A DNA stretch of 64,000 nucleotides. Origin: Pukyongiella litopenaei (lineage in GTDB: Bacteria > Pseudomonadota > Alphaproteobacteria > Rhodobacterales > Rhodobacteraceae). A program made the position numbers and the translations under genes. This document shows positions 1-8,178 of this stretch, piece after piece (the stretch's first letter is position 1; each line of letters starts with the position of its first letter). The notes beneath the pieces are model-generated. The model was not told the DNA's origin and did no database searches. It worked only from the letters and a program-made list of their open reading frames with translations. The stretch covers positions 1,240,001 through 1,304,000 of the forward strand of contig NZ_CP027665.1 of the NCBI RefSeq assembly GCF_003008555.2, in the 5' to 3' direction.

Positions 1-827
1 TCATGCAACCATATAGAAAGGAATAGAGGGTGCATGCGCCGGAACTCCCTCACTCTTTCGACCCTGAATACGCTCGAGCGGTCATAAACCGGGTCCGTTG
101 CATTAACCGGCGGGATATCAGAGACATCGATGCCGTGAGTTGAGGAGTGAGCGATGTCCCGACGCAATCCGTTCAAGCGGCACCGATTTCCGCGCGAGGT
201 CATCCTGCTGGCGGTGCGCTGGTACTGTCGCTACCCGCTTTCGTGCCGGGACGTTCAAGATATTCTTGCTGAGCGGGGCATTACTGTTGATGCCTCGACC
301 GTGCACCGATGGGTAAGAAAGTTTGGCCCCGAAATCCGGAAACGGGCCCAAGCCCGGCACCGCTCCTGAAGAGGGCTGCAGTGGCAGGTCGATGAGACCT
401 ACGTTCGCGTGGGCGGGCGCTGGCGCTACCTTTGGCGGGCCGTGGATCAGTTCGGCCAGTTGATCGATTTCCGCCTCACAGCGCGGCGGGGTTCCAGGGC
501 AGCAAGGGCATTTCTGCGCCAGGCGCGAGAGACCGTGCAGTGCTATCAGCCCCTTACGATCATCACCGACAAGGCGCACAGCTATGCAAAGGTGATCGGC
601 GAGATCAACAGCCAGCGCGGGCCTGAGAATGCTATCCGCCACATTGACCGCAAGTATATGAACAATCGGATCGAGAGTGATCATGCCGCGCTGAATCAGC
701 ATTTGCGTCCCATGCGGAGTTTCCAGACGTTGGCCGGAGCCAAGGCCGCGCTCGCCGGCACCGAAACCGTAAGCTTCCGGCGGCGGCCGTCTGATCGCGG
801 CTGCGATCCGATGATAAGTCCGACGCT

Positions 828-1238
828 ATGTCCGACTTCAATAACCGCCCGCAAATCGAAGTTCTTGCCGCCGCCGACGGTTCCCGCCGTCGGCACTGGT
901 CGGACGAGGACAAGGTCCGGATTGTCGAGGAGAGTTTTATTGGCCATCGGCAATGTGCTGCCACGGCCCGGCGGCATGGCGTTTGCCGCTCGCTGCTGAC
1001 GATCTGGCGCCGTCAATACCGGAACGGCAGGCTGGGCGTATCCCGTTCTGCAGCCTTTTTGCCGGTCAGCGTGACGCAGGACCGCCCTGTCTCGCGGCCG
1101 GGTCCGGTTGATCCCTCTGAGCCTGTGCGAGATGCACAAGTCGAAATTGCGCTACCAAATGGCCGTCGGCTTGTCGTGCCGGCCGCGCTGGACCCAGAGG
1201 CGTTGGTCCGGCTCATCCAGCTAGTGGAGCGCGCATGA
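828..1238 (+). CDS. IS66-family TnpA accessory protein
   Basis: The 136-residue protein has an N-terminal helix-turn-helix of the type shared by IS66 TnpA and IS3 OrfA (HWSDEDKVRIVEESF ... ATARRHGVCRSLLTIWRRQY). Its C-terminal tail (VEIALPNGRRLVVPAALDPE) is typical of IS66 TnpA. Length is normal. TnpA is needed with TnpB and TnpC for IS66 transposition. The other two are destroyed here, so this copy could act only in trans. Its stop overlaps the next start as ATGA. Confidence 0.88.
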   Translation: MSDFNNRPQIEVLAAADGSRRRHWSDEDKVRIVEESFIGHRQCAATARRHGVCRSLLTIWRRQYRNGRLGVSRSAAFLPVSVTQDRPVSRPGPVDPSEPVRDAQVEIALPNGRRLVVPAALDPEALVRLIQLVERA

Positions 1239-1384
1239 TTGCGTTTCCGGCGGGCGTAAAGGTCTGGATTGCGGGCGGTGTGACGGACAACGTCCTCGCC
1301 CGGCTGCCTGACATGACAGCCTCGCAGGTGCCGACCCTGCTGCCGTGGAACTGGAAGCCCTCGGAAGTCCGCCAAACCGCCTGA
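1235..1384 (+). pseudogene. Remnant joining the start of IS66 TnpB to the end of TnpC
   Basis: The 49-residue frame begins like TnpB (FPAGVKVWIAGGVTD) and switches after about 18 residues to a sequence ending LLPWNWKP, which matches the usual end of the TnpC transposase. About 1.8 kb is missing between the two. The deletion removed the whole catalytic region, so no transposase activity is expected. The start overlaps the tnpA stop by 4 nt, as in intact IS66 elements. Confidence 0.75.
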
Positions 1385-1712
1385 CCGCGGCCTACGCCGG
1401 ATGCTTACCCGAAACCTTCCGCACCATTCGGAAAGGCCAATTCGAGAATTGTGATACCGGGGTGATCAACGAGATCGCCTTCATCGCCAATCTGTTCCCG
1501 GCGGCTGCATGATCGGAGAGCGACAGCGACGACCGAAGCGACCCTCCGACGTTAATGCAACGAACCCCTTGAGACCCACCAAACCCGCGGCGGCTACCAC
1601 CGAGGTGATGACACCAAGAGCCAGATTGCCGACGACGCGACCTGTCCGTACCCGGGCGACGAGCCGGGATTGTGATGGGGATCCATTGCTTGTTTGGGTC
1701 GTCCGGCCCGGC

Positions 1713-1740
1713 TTGCCGTGTGTTCGATTTTGGTTATAAT
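1713..1740 (+). promoter_or_regulatory. Predicted sigma70 promoter of the ParDE-type module
   Basis: TTGCCG (1713-1718) and a perfect TATAAT (1735-1740) are separated by 16 bp. They lie 28 bp upstream of the antitoxin start, whose ribosome-binding site is AGGAGG. The position fits a promoter autoregulated by the antitoxin. Confidence 0.6.
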
Positions 1741-1768
1741 GAATACGTGCAGAGCCGCAGGAGGTGCC

Positions 1769-2023
1769 ATGCCCCGTACCACAACCATGACAGTTCGCGT
1801 TAGTGGCGTGCTTAGCGATTTCGTCGCGGCCAATACCGGTGACGATGGCGCCTATGAGAATGTCAGCGAATATATCCGTGACCTGATCCGTCGCGACAAG
1901 GAACGCGTGGAGGCGGAAGCCTTCGATCGGCTGAAGGCCGAACTGACACATGCCTTTGCCGCGCCGGAGGAGAGCTATCAGCCCCTGACGGCGGGTGACG
2001 TGATCGCGCGGAACCGGTCCTGA
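1769..2023 (+). CDS. ParD-like antitoxin, type II toxin-antitoxin
   Basis: The 84-residue protein has a ribbon-helix-helix-type N-terminus (MPRTTTMTVRVSGVLSDFV) followed by the ParD-like stretch NVSEYIRDLIRRDKERVEAE. The start was chosen because AGGAGGTGCC directly precedes ATG 1769. The family binds its own promoter, and its C-terminal part wraps the toxin. The toxin gene starts 4 nt downstream. This is an intact module in a region otherwise made of transposon debris, consistent with selfish maintenance. Confidence 0.85.
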   Translation: MPRTTTMTVRVSGVLSDFVAANTGDDGAYENVSEYIRDLIRRDKERVEAEAFDRLKAELTHAFAAPEESYQPLTAGDVIARNRS

Positions 2024-2027
2024 CCCG

Positions 2028-2345
2028 GTGCCCGCCATCCGTATCCAGGAGGTGGCCTCCCACCGCCTCGACGAGATCTACCGTTACACCCGGGACAGGT
2101 GGGGTGAAGACCAGGCGGAGAAGTACATCACCGGCCTGTTCGCCGCATTCGACAGGATCGCAGTCCATGGTGTCCTTTCAAAACCGATCCCCGCCGAATT
2201 TGGCGTGGAAGGATTCTTCTTTCGGTATGAGCACCACTTCGTCTATTGGCGCCATCTCTCGAATGGCGGTGTCGGGATCGTGACGATCCTGCACGAGCGT
2301 ATGCATCAAGGCGACCGCTTTCGGGACGACTACGGCATCGGCTGA
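2028..2345 (+). CDS. ParE/RelE-superfamily toxin
   Basis: The 105-residue protein starts at GTG 2028, 4 nt after the antitoxin stop. It shows the ParE layout: IRIQEVASHRLDEIYRYTRDRWG at the N-terminus, then a strand rich in aromatics (GFFFRYEHHFVYWRH) and the C-terminal strand VGIVTILHERM. ParE proteins inhibit DNA gyrase, while other RelE-fold toxins cleave mRNA. The sequence alone favours ParE. It appears complete, so the pair may be active. Confidence 0.85.
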   Translation: MPAIRIQEVASHRLDEIYRYTRDRWGEDQAEKYITGLFAAFDRIAVHGVLSKPIPAEFGVEGFFFRYEHHFVYWRHLSNGGVGIVTILHERMHQGDRFRDDYGIG

Positions 2346-2634
2346 AGGGTCCGGATTCAAATTGGTGTGTCGGAGAGGTGCAGGATTCCGCTTCACATGG
2401 GGGGCCCTTTAGCGCTGGAGAAGGAGACCATTCGTCCTTGGCGCCACACCCGTCGCCAAAGCGACCGGCAACCAGACCGGGGCGATCGAATTCCAGTTTG
2501 CGGCTTCCAACGACAATCGGTCGCGTTGAGCCCTGTCAGTCTGTTCGCCGAGCAGCGTGAAACGAGTGGCGGTGGAGATGCGTGTTGCCAACTTATTTGC
2601 ACCCGTCTGAGTGCTGCCTGATCGATGCCGGTCA
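2346..2634. other. No supportable gene; decayed sequence between ParE and the IS630 fragment
   Basis: Short open frames exist on both strands, but none has a recognised motif, a ribosome-binding site or neighbour support. On the plus strand about 30 codons ending ASNDNRSR look like the tail of a lost protein. I could not name it. Confidence 0.4.
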
Positions 2635-3076
2635 GGGGCTTCAGCCACGGCTGGGATACGATACCTGAGCCAATCTTCGCGCTGTCGCCTTACCTTGGCG
2701 CGGCGGCGCTCGGTGGCAACCAGTGTCTTTTTTTGTACGTGTAGCCAAGCTTGCGAAGGAACTTGCCGATGGCGTTGGGGTGGGCCTGCACACCAGTTGC
2801 GGCGAGCAGGGTCGCAGCAAGTTCGAACATCGTGATATCACCGTCCTGGCCGATGATCTCGGCAAAGAAGGCCCGGTGCGGGTCGAGCTTTCCCTTCCCC
2901 CTGGGGCGGCCCTGCGGCGCTACTCGCGCCTGACCCGTGCGCCGAATGGACCGTGCCCATCGCGCACCGGTCGCCGGTGACAGCGTCAGTCGCAACGCTG
3001 CCGCCCGCCCGCTTAACCCATCTTCAATCAATCTCTTAAACCGCGCCCGAAGCGCCTCAGGCAAAGGTGCCGACAT
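2635..3076 (-). pseudogene. IS630-family transposase, N-terminal fragment with a frameshift at an A7 run
   Basis: The minus-strand frame from 3076 carries the IS630 helix-turn-helix half (LPEALRARFKRLIEDGLSGR ... GRPRGKGKLDPHRAF) and reaches LGYTYKK at a run of seven A (2728-2734). The family continuation TLVATERRRAKVRRQREDW is present in the -1 frame. IS630 elements often use such a run for programmed frameshifting, so the slip itself may be natural. After about 2635 the catalytic DDE domain is missing, so this is a truncated copy. Confidence 0.75.
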
Positions 3077-3272
3077 GATCCATCCTCCCGAAAAAGAGGA
3101 TTCACAAAATCAGCGGGATGGGAATCCCTGCGATCCAGGTTTTGGGCGGAACGCTTTAGCAACTCGCAGCGCAAACTCATCAAAAGGCAATACTGTCGAA
3201 CCAAGTGACTTGAACACTGGAGTTCCCCCGGTTTGATGGACACCTTTTCACTGATGAAGGAGAGTGTTTGTC

Positions 3273-3584
3273 ATGCCGAGAACGAGGAACCCGTACCCTG
3301 CGGAATTCAGGGAGCAGATGGTTGCGCTTGTGCGCACCGGGCGCAGTGTTGAAAGTTTGGCGCGGGAGTATGAACCCTGCGCTGCCACGATCCACGAGTG
3401 GGTCAGGCAGGCAACTGCCGATGATGGTGATGATCCGAGCAGCCTGACCAGTGCAGAACGTGACGAGCTGCGCCAGCTTCGGCGTGAGGTGAAGCAGTTG
3501 CGCCAGGAGCGCGATATCCTCTCAAAGGCCGCGGCCTGGTTTGCACAAAACGACGTGACATCGCGCAGGTCTTCGAGTTCATGA
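3273..3584 (+). CDS. IS3-family OrfA
   Basis: The 103-residue protein has a helix-turn-helix (PAEFREQMVALVRTGRSVES) followed by a leucine-zipper-like segment (LRQLRREVKQLRQERDILSKA) that mediates OrfA/OrfAB pairing in this family. ATG 3273 was chosen because AAGGAGA lies at normal distance. A GTG at 3264 is too close to it. The stop overlaps orfB as ATGA. The A-rich stretch before the overlap (ACAAAACGA) could serve a -1 slip producing the OrfAB transposase. Confidence 0.9.
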   Translation: MPRTRNPYPAEFREQMVALVRTGRSVESLAREYEPCAATIHEWVRQATADDGDDPSSLTSAERDELRQLRREVKQLRQERDILSKAAAWFAQNDVTSRRSSSS

Positions 3585-4444
3585 CCGCAAATCAGGCCGA
3601 GTACCCGATCCAGATGATGTCACGCACGCTGGGGGTGTCCCGCAGCGGGTTCTATGCCTATCACAGCCGCCCGCCGAGTGTTCGCCAGGTTGCCGATGAG
3701 GCGTTGAGCAAGCGGATCGCGACGATCCACAAGGCATCGAAAGAGACCTATGGGGCGCCCCGCATTCACGCCGAGCTGGCCGATGAAGGCATCTTCGTTG
3801 GTCGCAAGCGTGTCGAGCGGCTGATGCTAGCCAAGGGCTTGAGAGGCGTCAGCCGACGCAAGTTCGTGGTGACCACCGAACGTAATCCAAGGGTGCGCCC
3901 TGCCGCCGATCTGGTGGATCGCAACTTCTATGCTGATGCGCCGAACGTGCTTTGGGTGGCCGACATCACCTTTGTGCCGACCTGGGCGGGCTTTCTGTAT
4001 CTGGCTGTCGTACTGGATGCCTTCAGCCGCCGTGTTGTCGGCTGGGCCATGGGCACACGGCAGAGAACGCAACTGGTACTGGATGCGATGAACATGGCCG
4101 TCACGCAGCGAAAGCCATCGAGTGTGATCCATCATTCGGATCAGGGGTCGCAATACACGTCGGTCGCCTTTGGGCTGCGCTGCAAGGAAATGGGTGTCAG
4201 GCCGTCGATGGGATCGGTGGGCGATTGTTACGACAACGCCATGTGCGAGAGCTTCTTCGCCACCCTCGAATGTGAGTTGCTCGAACGCAGGAAGTTCCGC
4301 ACCAAGGCCGAGGCCCGCGTTGCCTGCTTCGAGTTCATCGAAGGCTGGTACAACCCCTCTCGCCGACATTCGGCTTTGGGGTATAAGTCACCGATCAACT
4401 ATGAAAGGACCGCTGCTGAAGGGCTGGAATCTCTAAGCCCATAA
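3581..4444 (+). CDS. IS3-family OrfB, DDE integrase-type catalytic protein
   Basis: The 287-residue protein has the rve-type catalytic core. The first D lies in VADITFVPT, the second in HHSDQGSQYTS, and the E in MCESFFATLE, with the usual spacing. The C-terminal segment GWYNPSRRHSALGYKSPINYE is the IS3 signature. Length and motifs are complete. It cuts and joins the ends when made as an OrfAB fusion. It ends 26 bp inside the right inverted repeat. Confidence 0.93.
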   Translation: MTANQAEYPIQMMSRTLGVSRSGFYAYHSRPPSVRQVADEALSKRIATIHKASKETYGAPRIHAELADEGIFVGRKRVERLMLAKGLRGVSRRKFVVTTERNPRVRPAADLVDRNFYADAPNVLWVADITFVPTWAGFLYLAVVLDAFSRRVVGWAMGTRQRTQLVLDAMNMAVTQRKPSSVIHHSDQGSQYTSVAFGLRCKEMGVRPSMGSVGDCYDNAMCESFFATLECELLERRKFRTKAEARVACFEFIEGWYNPSRRHSALGYKSPINYERTAAEGLESLSP

Positions 4445-4584
4445 CCGTCTACCAAACCGGGGGAACTCCACACCTACACTGAGGGTCGGTTTTCGCGCTG
4501 GCTAGAGAGGTAGAGTGAAGTGGTTCCAGAAAACTGGACAGTTGGCTAAGATATATCCCTAACCATTGAGGGAATAAGATGTAT

Positions 4585-4723
4585 AACTTCAGCCTTGATC
4601 TGACGGACGCCTCAGCGAACGGTTCAGAGAATGGGTTGCTGGCTGTCCGATGGCTCGGAAGCCCTGATCGTCTTGTCCACCGCGATGTGTAGCGTTTCAC
4701 GGAAGGTCTGCCTAGGTGTTTTG
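4585..4723 (+). repeat. 139-bp direct repeat, copy 1 (IS481 end)
   Basis: It aligns without gaps to 6612-6750 with 9 mismatches. It covers the 3' end of the IS481-type transposase and probably the element terminus. With copy 2 it brackets the exporter/MarR gene pair. Confidence 0.85.
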
Positions 4724-4895
4724 CCATAGCAGTATCTTCCTGAATGCGGCCGCTACTCGTTGTATTTGTCCAGCCAGATATCGAGATCGGTCTGCAACTC
4801 CTCCACCGACCGGTAGAGCTTCTTGCGGAAGGCAATGTCGTAGAACTCGTCCTTGATGGTCCGGTGGAAGGCGCGTGTTACGGTTTCAGCGCTGC
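4585..4895 (-). pseudogene. IS481-type transposase, C-terminal remnant
   Basis: Read on the minus strand it gives FHRTIKDEFYDIAFRKKLYR, LQTDLDIWLDKYNE, then a TAG at 4755-4753, then RPHSGRYCYGKTPRQTFRET. This is the end of an IS481-type transposase in which a glutamine codon (CAG) has become TAG. The N-terminal two thirds are absent. A second, shorter remnant of the same element lies at 6612-6750. Confidence 0.7.
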
Positions 4896-5085
4896 GTGTG
4901 TCGAATTGAATTCGACTGCGGTCGCAGCCAGTGAGCGCCCCAGCCAGCCTCAGCGCGATCTGGCGGCAGGAGAAGGAACTGTGCGGCCCAGACGTGACTA
5001 TTCGTTCGCATCCCGGCTTCGGCGTCTCGCAGTCAGGTGGTAAACGTTGGCTGGGTCATGGTCGCCTCCATTCACTTTCTGACTC

Positions 5086-5985
5086 TCAGAATTTCTCCGA
5101 GATTGGTGTGGGTGATGCCTGGGGCGCGGCCATTGGGGGATTCCGTTGCGCGTGCTGGCCGAGCCAGACGCTGATGAGAACCAACACCATGCCGCCGGCT
5201 TGAAACGGACTCAGCGTTTCACCCAGAATGATCAGACCAAGCAGTGTCGCAGCGACGGGGCTGAGCAATCCCAGTGGAGCCACGGTCGCGGGGCCGAGCC
5301 GAGCAATGCCGCGGAACCAGAAGAAGTAGGTGAGCGCACCTCCAACGAGGCCCAGATAAGTGAAACCAATTACCGCGCCCATATCAAGCGGTGGCAGCGC
5401 CGGTTCGGAAAAAATCACCACGGGCAGGAGCAGCAGGCCACCAGCGGTCAATTGCCATGACGTGAAGACGAGCGCCGGCACTGGCGGCTGCCATTTTCGG
5501 GTCAGCACGGTGCCGAAGGCCATCGAAACCGCTCCACCAAGTGCCGCGAGAATGCCCACTCCATCCAGTGCGGCGCGAGGTGTCAGGACCAATAGCGACA
5601 CGCCAAGGATGCCGCCGATCCCAGCGATCACTGCGACCGGGCGGACGCTCTGATCGAGCAGCAGCTTCGACAGATACAGCACGATCAGCGGCTGAATTGC
5701 TCCCACCGTGGCGGCGACCCCGCCGGGTAGCTGGTAGGCGGCGACAAACAGCAGCCACCAGAAGATCGAAAAGTTGAGCGCACCAAGCACGAAAGACCGG
5801 ACCAGCCATTTCCCGTGCGGAAGCGTGCGGGTCAATACCAGCAGCAGTAGGCCCGCCGGCAAGGCCCGTAGCATCGCAGCCGTCATCGGATAGCCGTCAG
5901 GCAACAGCTCGGTCGTGATGATATAGGTGCTGCCCCAAATCGTTGGCGCAAGCGCCGCCAGAAACAAGTCAAGAGAGCGGGGCAT
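5086..5985 (-). CDS. DMT-superfamily (EamA) drug/metabolite exporter
   Basis: The 299-residue inner-membrane protein has about ten hydrophobic segments in two EamA halves. The first half starts LAALAPTIWGSTYIITTELL and the second AALGGAVSMAFGTVLTRKW. The motif LGLVGGALTYFFWFRGIARLGP followed by SPVAATLLGLIILGETLSP is characteristic of the second EamA repeat. Members export amino acids or small toxic metabolites, but the substrate cannot be read here. It is divergent from a MarR gene across 83 bp containing two palindromes, so it is probably repressed by that MarR protein and induced by its ligand. Confidence 0.85.
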   Translation of the reverse strand: MPRSLDLFLAALAPTIWGSTYIITTELLPDGYPMTAAMLRALPAGLLLLVLTRTLPHGKWLVRSFVLGALNFSIFWWLLFVAAYQLPGGVAATVGAIQPLIVLYLSKLLLDQSVRPVAVIAGIGGILGVSLLVLTPRAALDGVGILAALGGAVSMAFGTVLTRKWQPPVPALVFTSWQLTAGGLLLLPVVIFSEPALPPLDMGAVIGFTYLGLVGGALTYFFWFRGIARLGPATVAPLGLLSPVAATLLGLIILGETLSPFQAGGMVLVLISVWLGQHAQRNPPMAAPQASPTPISEKF

Positions 5986-6000
5986 GAGGGGCTCCCTTCA

Positions 6001-6022
6001 TTTATCTGGACGTCGAGGTAAA
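6001..6022. promoter_or_regulatory. Putative MarR operator, imperfect palindrome
   Basis: TTTATCTGGACGTCGAGGTA plus AA forms a 22-bp imperfect dyad (two mismatched pairs). It lies just upstream of the exporter start and is centred 27 bp from the next palindrome. The size suits a MarR dimer. Confidence 0.5.
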
Positions 6023-6030
6023 ATCACATA

Positions 6031-6046
6031 ATCTTGATGTCAAGAT
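6031..6046. promoter_or_regulatory. Putative MarR operator, perfect palindrome
   Basis: ATCTTGATGTCAAGAT is a perfect 16-bp dyad located 22 bp before the marR-type start. AT-rich palindromes of this form are typical operators of MarR regulators, which usually repress themselves and the divergent gene. Confidence 0.65.
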
Positions 6047-6068
6047 AAATTCTCGGTGGACGACGAAC

Positions 6069-6551
6069 ATGGATGCAGTGGACCGGATACTCGAACAATG
6101 GCATCGGGTGCGACCAGACCTTGATATCAGCGCCATGGGGTCGATCGGGCGGCTTTCGCGCGTATTCCACTACAATGCCCGTCAGATGGATGAGACGTTC
6201 GCTCGCCACGGCCTCAACGCCGCAGGGTTCGATGTGTTGGCGACGCTCCGTCGTGCCGGACTGCCACATGCCATGTCACCAGGTGAGCTGATGGCCTCGA
6301 TGATGATTACCTCCGGAACGATGACCAACCGCATTGACCAACTGGCCAAGCAGGGCCTCGTCACGCGGACCGCAGATCCGAAGGATGCCCGCCGTGCGGT
6401 GGTGAAGCTGACCAAGAAGGGGTTCGACCTGATCGACGTGGCCGTCGCAGAGCATGTTGAGACACAGAAGGCGCTGCTGTCCGTGCTTCGTGAAGAAGAG
6501 ATCGCCGCGCTGGACGATGTTTTGCGCAAGCTGCTGGCGGCAACAGAGTAA
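6069..6551 (+). CDS. MarR-family transcriptional regulator
   Basis: The 160-residue protein has the MarR winged helix at about residues 55-110. It contains FDVLATLRRAG, the recognition region LMASMMITSGTMTNRIDQLAKQGLV and the wing TADPKDARRAVVKLTKKGF. Dimerisation helices flank it at both ends. It is divergent from the EamA exporter with operator-like palindromes between them, so local control of efflux is the likely role. The ligand is unknown. Confidence 0.9.
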   Translation: MDAVDRILEQWHRVRPDLDISAMGSIGRLSRVFHYNARQMDETFARHGLNAAGFDVLATLRRAGLPHAMSPGELMASMMITSGTMTNRIDQLAKQGLVTRTADPKDARRAVVKLTKKGFDLIDVAVAEHVETQKALLSVLREEEIAALDDVLRKLLAATE

Positions 6552-6611
6552 GGAAAGCGGCCATTGGCGCAGCCGCAGTAGATTGCCGCCACGTCCGTGT
6601 CTTACCCGCAA

Positions 6612-6750
6612 AACTTCAAACTTGAACTGACGGACGCCTCAGCGAACGGCGCTGAGAATGGGTTGCTGGCTGTCCGATGGTTCGGAAGCCCTGATCGTCT
6701 AGTCCACCGCGATGTGTAGCGTTTCACGGAAGGTCTGCATAGGTGTTTTG
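6612..6750 (+). repeat. 139-bp direct repeat, copy 2 (IS481 end)
   Basis: It is the same length as copy 1 at 4585-4723 and 93% identical. On the minus strand it still reads QTFRETLHIAVD before a stop, i.e. only the last residues of the IS481-type transposase. About 80 bp beyond (6829-6857) a second short match, GTCGCAGCCA(A/G)TGAGCGCCC, repeats 4921-4949, so a longer ancestral duplication is likely. The rest of 6751-6997 has no gene. Confidence 0.85.
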
Positions 6751-6997
6751 GCCGAGCGCGCCGATCGCTGAGAGCGCTCAGGGATCGCGTTTCGAATCCT
6801 GTGCTGTCACCGCTCGAAAACAGTCGTGGTCGCAGCCAATGAGCGCCCCAGCCAACCGGGTAAGCTTCCTGATCACAAAATCGGCCTGTCCGCCTGAGGC
6901 GGCCAAGTTTTTTCGTCGAGCAACTGCGTTCCGGGGACCATATTGCTATGACGCTTGGTAGACCAAGATCATCGAAGGAACCGGACACATGAAGGAC

Positions 6998-8178
6998 TGG
7001 GCAGGCACGCTCGACATCATTGCCGACTCTATGAGCCAGTGCCATCTCGGCCATTTCGCGTGGGTAGTTGGTGCGTTCGGCAGCCCAGTCGCGGAAGCTC
7101 GATCGCAGTCCGTGCGGAACTGCTGGGCGGTGCGATCTGGGGTCAAGGAATCCCGGGCGCCCCTCTTTCTCTTCGGCGGCCTGGATTCGGCGCATCACCG
7201 CCGAGATCGTTATGTCCGACATCTGCCCGTTCCGCGGGGAGGGAAAGACGACCGGGCAATCCATCAGCCGTGGCTGGCTCTCCAGCAATTCAATCGCGGT
7301 TGGCGAGAGAGGCACACGATGCTCGCGCCCGGCCTTCATCCGGCCCCCGGGATGGTCCAGATCCCCTGAGCCAAGTCGATCTCATCCCAAAGCGCACCGC
7401 GCACTTCACCGGACCGCGACGCGGTCAGGGTCAGGAATTCCAACGCCCGGGCCGCGATCCCATCCCGGGCGCGAAGAACACGAAACCAGTCCGCGATCTC
7501 ATCGAGGGCGACGGCCGGATACCTATTCTCCGTTTGAACCTTGTTTGGCGATGGGACAAGTTGTTGCAGGTTGCCTTTCCAGCGTGCCGGATTTTCACCC
7601 TCGCGCAGTTCCATCACCCTGGACCAATCGAGAACCGCTTCGATACGTTGCCGCACACGCGTGGCTGTTTCATTCTTGGTTGTCCAGATCGGCCGCAGCA
7701 CGGCCAAGACGTCCTCGAAAGTGATCTCAGCGACCGATTTGTCACCGATCACCGGGAACGCGTAGGTGGCAAGTGATGAGCGCCATTGCTTGATGTGCTT
7801 GGCGTTCTTGAGCTCGCCCTGCACCTTCTCATTGTAGTAGCGATTGAAGGCATCTTCGAACGTCGTGCGCTGTCTCTGTTCGACCGCACGCGCGGCTAGT
7901 TCAGCCTGGCGTTCTTCAACCGGGTCAACGCCAGCGCTGATCTTGCGCTTCATATCCAGTGCTTTCTCGCGCGCTTCGGCAAGCGACACCTCGGGGTAAG
8001 AACCCAGACCGATATGTCGGCGGTTACGCCCGACCGTGACGCAAAATATCCAGGATCTTGCTCCGGTCTCTGTTACGTTGAGGCTGAGACCCGGGGGTGT
8101 CCCGCCGACTGCGTGGCGACCGGGATCGGACAGCCTCTTTACCTGGATCGCTTTCAGCTCTTTCGCTTTCTTCGGCAC
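6998..8178 (-). pseudogene. P4-type tyrosine integrase, frameshifted and truncated
   Basis: The N-terminal frame (8178-7336) has the DUF4102 arm-binding domain (LSDPGRHAVGGTPPGLSLNV ... LGSYPEVSLAEAREKA), the core-binding domain and the first catalytic R in LTASRSGEVRGALWDEIDL. It stops after IWTIPGAG. The other frame resumes MKAGREHRVPLS and carries PHGLRSSFRDW (H-x-x-R box). Homology stops at AHRVGNDVERA, before the catalytic tyrosine segment. It is a dead integrase marking an older island insertion. The region beyond its end is unrelated sequence. Confidence 0.85.

Larger units (their letters stand above)
769..1408 (+). mobile_element. Internally deleted IS66 derivative (640 bp) with 8-bp target duplication
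   Basis: The left end GTAAGCTTCCGGCGG at 769 and the inverted right end ending at 1408 (GTAAGCATCCGGCG read from that side) are IS66-type termini. Exactly 8 bp, CCGAAACC, is duplicated at 761-768 and 1409-1416. Eight-bp duplication is the family rule. A full IS66 is about 2.5 kb with tnpA, tnpB and tnpC. Here only tnpA is whole, and the start of tnpB is joined to the end of tnpC. It inserted inside the IS6 transposase, so it is the younger of the two elements. Confidence 0.9.
154..1512 (+). pseudogene. IS6-family DDE transposase, broken by a stop codon and an IS66 insertion
   Basis: The N-terminal part (154-366) has the IS6 start and helix-turn-helix (FKRHRFPREVILLAVRWY). A TGA at 367-369 interrupts it, and the same frame continues with VDETYVRVGGRWRYLWRAVD (first catalytic D), ITDKAHSY (second D) and the NRIESDHAALNQ region. 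At 769 the IS66 derivative enters. At 1417 the frame resumes with RTIRKGQF and ends ANLFPAAA at 1512. Joined, it would be about 236 residues, normal for IS6. The TGA probably replaces a tryptophan codon. It is non-functional unless the stop is read through and the insertion is lost. Confidence 0.88.
91..1567 (+). mobile_element. IS6-family insertion sequence, interrupted by an IS66 derivative
   Basis: The ends are GGGTCCGTTGCATTAA at 91 and its inverted partner with one mismatch ending at 1567. This terminal pattern is usual for IS6 elements. Removing the inserted IS66 derivative and its duplicated 8 bp (648 bp) leaves 829 bp, the usual IS6 size. No matching target duplication is seen outside the two ends, which is common after cointegrate formation or later rearrangement. 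The element should be inactive in cis because its transposase is broken twice. Confidence 0.85.
3218..4470 (+). mobile_element. Intact IS3-family insertion sequence (1253 bp)
   Basis: The terminal inverted repeats start TGGAGTTCCCCCGGTTTG on each side (18 bp identical, then partly matching). They are flanked by CAC at 3215-3217 and 4471-4473, a 3-bp target duplication as expected for IS3. Inside are the two overlapping genes orfA and orfB. This is the only insertion sequence in the scar zone that looks capable of moving. Confidence 0.92.

Noticed and set aside
2409-2648. Minus-strand ORF after the IS630 frameshift as the missing catalytic half
   Set aside because: It continues the frame but contains no DDE motif of IS630. 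It appears to be unrelated sequence joined to the truncated transposase.
6781-6815. TTTCGAATCCTGTGCTG looks like a tRNA 3' end, a possible att site of the dead integrase
   Set aside because: The T stem does not pair and no full tRNA is present.
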